Shown: positions 6,503-9,124 of the stretch, in pieces | How the letters are laid out: the number at the start of each line of letters is the position of its first letter | How positions within the stretch are numbered: the stretch's first letter is position 1 | Source: Syntrophaceae bacterium UBA4778 | Lineage (GTDB): Bacteria > Desulfobacterota > Syntrophia > Syntrophales > UBA4778 | NCBI GenBank assembly: GCA_002403175.1 | Contig: DHHG01000128.1 | Span: forward strand, 1-9,124 | Direction of reading: 5' to 3' | DNA length: 9,124 nucleotides | Made by a program: the position numbers and the translations under genes | The notes under the pieces: model-generated | What the model saw: only the letters and a program-made list of their open reading frames with translations | What the model was told of the DNA's origin: nothing | The model's database searches: none

Positions 6503-6565
6503 CTCCCTCGTTATCCAGACCGCCTTCATCCGCCATGGTCAGGGAATGACAAGGGGGTTTGATTC
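6495..6565. repeat. Long composite inverted repeat (14-bp arms with an inner stem)
   Basis: GAATCAAACTCCCT (6495-6508) and AGGGGGTTTGATTC (6552-6565) are inverted copies at 13 of 14 positions, and the mismatch becomes a G-T wobble in RNA. The 43-nt interior has its own stem, CCAGACC (6515-6521) with GGTCAGG (6537-6543), paired except for one central A-A. The whole would fold as a long interrupted hairpin between the dehydrogenase and hydratase genes. The - strand text GTCATTCCC...CTGGATAAC resembles dispersed palindromic repeats I associate with Deltaproteobacteria, but I cannot confirm family membership. Confidence 0.65.
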
Positions 6566-6681
6566 CGCTCCGTAATTAAAGAATTTGAAATTATATCTTC
6601 AGGACAAGAGCGCCCATTCTGGTAATGTATTTCAATCACGTCAGAATATTTTCTCATCCCGACAGATTTGATTGCGTTATA

Positions 6682-7818
6682 CTACCCTGCAATCTGGTCG
6701 AGTACATCCTTGGCGATATCATCACGGTGCTTTTCTGCCGATTTACCTGCAAATCCGAAGAATTTGACATCGCGATAGAATCGTTCGGCAGCACAGCCGC
6801 TCTTGTAACCGTCGCTTCCCATCATTTCCAGAACGGCCATTGCTACTCGCGAAGCTGCATCCTGGACAAAAGTCCCTGCGCAGGATGCCAGGACACTGGC
6901 ATCTCTAAGACCAGATTCCTTCGCCCAAACGGCCTGATAAATCAGCAGCCGACCGACATCCGTAATCGTCCACAAATCGGCAAATTTAAAGGATTTCACT
7001 TGGGTGAGCAGTTTCTTGCGTCCGTCCTTATAATAATTCACGCCCTCTCTCATGCTGGCAAGGCCGATTCCCGAAAGTGCCAGGGTATTGCCCCAGTCCT
7101 GCTGTTCTTTCAGAAGAGAGAGGATTTCGGCCCCTTTCCCCTCACTGCCCAGTAGGTTTTCAGCGGAAAGCGAGCAGGAATCGAACGTCAGGCTTGAAAC
7201 CTGAAAACTCTTGACACCGAGCTCTGCAGCCGGTTCACCCACGGCAATGCCGGAAGCATTCTTTTCAACGATGAAGGCGGTCTGCTGTCCGGCATCTTCA
7301 CCTGTTTGGGCAAGGATGATTACGAGATCAGAAATAGGTCCGTTGCCCATCATAGTAGCTGTTCCATTCAGCACCCAACCGTCGCCCTGCTTGGTGGCGG
7401 TAATGACGGATGTGTCATCCGCTGTATAGATGGCTTTGCAGCTTCCGATTTTTTTCCCGCTCAGTAAATCTCCCAAATATTTCTCTTTCTGGGCAGCCGT
7501 TCCGAATACATCGATAGCTGTTCCGCATAATCCGGCACTGACCTCTGCAGTTGCATAGGTTGATGCACAGCATCCTGCCAGCTCTTCTGTGGCGATCACC
7601 TGGCTGATTCCGTCTTTCCCGTTCTGTGGCTTTATCAAACCGCATACCAAACCCAGATAACCCACGGAACCGAGTTTTTCCATATTGGATTTCAGCAATC
7701 CTGCCGCTTCCGAGCGGTTATCGTCCAGAATGCTCGCATTTGGTGCGATCTCCGCTTTGCAGAATTCACTCATTTGCTTCTTCAGATTTTTCTGTGATTC
7801 ATTCAGTTCGTAATTCAT
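6682..7818 (-). CDS. Divergent acyl-CoA dehydrogenase-family protein lacking the catalytic glutamate
   Basis: This 378-residue protein has the full acyl-CoA dehydrogenase length: N-terminal helices about 1-115, a beta domain about 122-215 with GWVLNGTATMMGNG at 147-160 and the VKSFQVSSLTFD strand, and C-terminal helices about 227-378. It is recognisable by GYKSGCAAERFYRDVK (337-352), which aligns with GYGYMHEYPVEHMIRDVK of its neighbour. That alignment places Gly341 where the catalytic Glu should be. The flavin/substrate loop TEPNAGSD is replaced by YTADDTSV (131-138), the R-x-x-F-G-x-P segment by GRKKLLTQV (266-274) and GGTSEVQ by AGKSAEK (357-363). The frame is intact. It starts 19 bp after the stop of a complete dehydrogenase, with a weak GGGG ribosome site. 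It is probably the non-catalytic partner of a heteromeric enzyme. A repurposed enzyme with another activity is the alternative. Confidence 0.82.
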   Translation of the reverse strand: MNYELNESQKNLKKQMSEFCKAEIAPNASILDDNRSEAAGLLKSNMEKLGSVGYLGLVCGLIKPQNGKDGISQVIATEELAGCCASTYATAEVSAGLCGTAIDVFGTAAQKEKYLGDLLSGKKIGSCKAIYTADDTSVITATKQGDGWVLNGTATMMGNGPISDLVIILAQTGEDAGQQTAFIVEKNASGIAVGEPAAELGVKSFQVSSLTFDSCSLSAENLLGSEGKGAEILSLLKEQQDWGNTLALSGIGLASMREGVNYYKDGRKKLLTQVKSFKFADLWTITDVGRLLIYQAVWAKESGLRDASVLASCAGTFVQDAASRVAMAVLEMMGSDGYKSGCAAERFYRDVKFFGFAGKSAEKHRDDIAKDVLDQIAG

Positions 7819-7837
7819 TGTCGCCCCGTCTCTTTCT

Positions 7838-8986
7838 TTATGCGAACATTAATCCCGATATAACCAACTTCTGGACCTCCGAAGTTCCACCGCCGATCTG
7901 CCCGAGTTTTACGTCCCGGATCATGTGCTCTACTGGATACTCATGCATATAGCCGTAGCCGCCGAATATCTGGATCGCCTCCGAGGCAAGAGTCATTCCC
8001 CAGTCGCCTGTAAAGAGCTTTGCAACGGATGCCTCCATCGCATTGAGAGATCGACCCGAATCCTTCAGGGCGGCAACGCGATAGATCGCCATTTTGGTCG
8101 CTTCCATTGTTATTTTTATATCAGCCAGCTTGTGACGAATTGCCTGGAATTTTGAAATGGGCATCCCGAACTGAACTCGCTGACTTGCATAGCGGGCAGC
8201 GTTTTCCAGGGCATACATGTAACTTCCCAGAAAGGGCCCCAGCAGGGTGCTACGGTCCCATTCAACAGATCCTAGGGCATACACGAAACCTTTACCGACC
8301 TCGCCTAACAGATTTTCTTCCGGTACTTCGCAATCTTCCAGAAAGACCTCCGAGGTAGATGATGCCTTGACGCCGAGTTTGTGGAAGGGTTTACCTACGG
8401 AGAAGCCTTTGAAGTCTTTTTCTACGATAAAAGCTGTAACTCCCTTATGCTTTAGTTTCTTATCCACTGTCGCATAGACGACCGCTACATCGGCCACCGG
8501 CGCGTTGGTGATAAATGTTTTCGTGCCATTCAGAATCCAGCGGTCTCCTTTTTTGACCGCAGTTGTCGCTACAGCTCCTGCATCGGAGCCGGCATTGGGT
8601 TCCGTCAAGCACATACAGCCAATCCATTCGCCTGTCGCCAGCTTGGGCATGTATTTCTGTTTTTGTGCTTCGTTGGCGTTATCGAAAAGGGTGCGACTTG
8701 CCAGATAGGAATGGGCGCCCAAAGCCAATAAGTGACCTTGATCAACGCCTGCATGTGCCAGTGCCTCTCCGGCCAGAACGCAGGTTACAAGATCCGCTCC
8801 CGACCCGCCGTATTCTTCCGGAAGTGACAATCCCAGCAGTCCCATTTCACTGAACTTACTCCAGACTTCATGACTGAATTCCCCGGCGAGATCGGCCTTT
8901 TCACATAACGGGACGATGCTTTTCAACGCTCCCCTGTAGATCGCATCGCGAAACATTAATTGCTCTTCTGTAAAACAAAAGTCCAT
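7838..8986 (-). CDS. Acyl-CoA dehydrogenase (catalytically complete)
   Basis: This is a 382-residue flavoprotein that would oxidise an acyl-CoA to the trans-2-enoyl-CoA and pass electrons to electron-transfer flavoprotein. No ETF gene is in the window. All domain signatures are present: an N-terminal helical domain (about 1-115); CLTEPNAGSDAGA (126-138) and WILNGTKTFITNA (150-162) in the beta domain; and the C-terminal domain with RVQFGMPISKFQ (270-281), IQIFGGYGYMHEYPVEHMIRD (339-359) and GGGTSEVQK (365-373). Glu349, in HEYPVE, occupies the catalytic-base position used by short/medium-chain enzymes. The ATG at 8986 has a strong GAGGAG site about 8 nt upstream. It is first in a tandem with the divergent paralogue 19 bp downstream, followed further on by the MaoC hydratase. 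The substrate is not predictable: short, branched, cyclic or aromatic-derived acyl-CoAs are all possible. Confidence 0.93.
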   Translation of the reverse strand: MDFCFTEEQLMFRDAIYRGALKSIVPLCEKADLAGEFSHEVWSKFSEMGLLGLSLPEEYGGSGADLVTCVLAGEALAHAGVDQGHLLALGAHSYLASRTLFDNANEAQKQKYMPKLATGEWIGCMCLTEPNAGSDAGAVATTAVKKGDRWILNGTKTFITNAPVADVAVVYATVDKKLKHKGVTAFIVEKDFKGFSVGKPFHKLGVKASSTSEVFLEDCEVPEENLLGEVGKGFVYALGSVEWDRSTLLGPFLGSYMYALENAARYASQRVQFGMPISKFQAIRHKLADIKITMEATKMAIYRVAALKDSGRSLNAMEASVAKLFTGDWGMTLASEAIQIFGGYGYMHEYPVEHMIRDVKLGQIGGGTSEVQKLVISGLMFA

Positions 8987-9021
8987 TTTCTACTCCTCGC
9001 TTTCTATTTTTGCCCTGTGAT

Positions 9022-9055
9022 CGGACATTTCGGGGAATTGCCCCCATACCGGACA
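9022..9055. repeat. CGGACA direct repeats flanking a GGGG/CCCC hairpin upstream of the dehydrogenase
   Basis: CGGACA occurs at 9022-9027 and 9050-9055, 28 bp apart. Between them GGGG (9032-9035) and CCCC (9041-9044) form a stem around AATTG. On the - strand the block reads TGTCCGG...GGGGGCAATTCCCCG...TGTCCGATC and would lie in the 5' leader of the dehydrogenase transcript. It could be a regulatory site or the remnant end of a mobile element. No transposase is present. Confidence 0.4.
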
Positions 9056-9066
9056 CATACAGCGAA

Positions 9067-9072
9067 ATTATA
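9067..9072 (-). promoter_or_regulatory. Possible sigma-70 -10 box for the acyl-CoA dehydrogenase operon
   Basis: TATAAT on the - strand is a perfect -10 hexamer, 80 bp upstream of the dehydrogenase start codon. The -35 position 17 bp upstream is a poly-A run with no match, so the promoter would be weak or activator-dependent, or the match is chance. Confidence 0.3.
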
Positions 9073-9124
9073 GAACCTAAATAACTTCCTTTTTTTTAGC
9101 AAAACTGCCATAACCCGGCCCGTT

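Larger units (their letters stand above)
6325..6681. other. 357-bp spacer rich in inverted and direct repeats
   Basis: This lies between the second acyl-CoA dehydrogenase and maoC-like genes and contains no convincing gene. It holds the direct repeat and long inverted repeat annotated separately. It also has a CCACC/GGTGG hairpin with a 6-nt loop (6471-6486) and a partly wobble-paired GGGTTTGC/GTGAACCC stem (6384-6416). None of these stems is followed by a T-run on the - strand, so I do not call a terminator for the dehydrogenase transcript. Confidence 0.55.

Noticed and set aside
6498..6536. - strand mini-frame MADEGGLDNEGV
   Set aside because: It is only 12 residues, lies inside the long inverted repeat and has no ribosome site. 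It is best explained as chance.
6625..7155. 176-codon + strand open frame over the divergent dehydrogenase gene
   Set aside because: It is antisense to a clear acyl-CoA dehydrogenase-family frame and resembles no known protein.
9099..9110. TGGCAGTTTTGC as a sigma-54 promoter for the dehydrogenase operon
   Set aside because: The GG-to-GC spacing is 9 nt instead of 12, and this spacing is critical for sigma-54 recognition.

Overview
The window looks like a catabolic locus from an anaerobic, acid-degrading bacterium, most likely a Desulfobacterota/Deltaproteobacteria-type organism. This is an inference from gene content: an AtoE-type acid transporter, paired acyl-CoA dehydrogenases, a MaoC hydratase and an AcoR-like sigma-54 activator. 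Repeat-rich intergenic DNA agrees with it. No rRNA, tRNA or marker gene fixes the taxonomy. I recognised no CRISPR array, complete insertion sequence or RNA gene.

Layout. On the + strand (left end), a heptamer-repeat array (58-127) runs up to a small unknown membrane protein gene (131-478), followed by an AtoE-family short-chain fatty-acid transporter (547-1923). Everything else is on the - strand. Reading right to left in the direction of transcription: a complete acyl-CoA dehydrogenase (8986-7838); 19 bp later a second, divergent acyl-CoA dehydrogenase (7818-6682); a 357-bp repeat-bearing spacer; a MaoC-like dehydratase (6324-5869); a small winged-helix regulator of the antitoxin-like COG4190 type (5843-5520); a 371-bp spacer with no convincing gene; an AcoR-like sigma-54 activator (5148-3127); a TM1367-type cyclophilin-fold protein (3029-2652); and an HD-domain phosphohydrolase (2582-2007), which converges on atoE.

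How the genes may work together (inference). The transporter would bring in a short-chain or related carboxylate. After CoA activation, encoded elsewhere, the acyl-CoA dehydrogenase pair would make the enoyl-CoA and the MaoC protein would hydrate it. The AcoR-like activator is a plausible sensor-regulator, but I found no well-formed -24/-12 promoter in the window.

The most notable observation is the dehydrogenase pair. The upstream protein keeps all the canonical motifs, including the catalytic Glu349. The downstream partner is full length but has Gly at that position and has lost the other flavin/substrate signatures. This is what a heteromeric acyl-CoA dehydrogenase with one non-catalytic subunit would look like.
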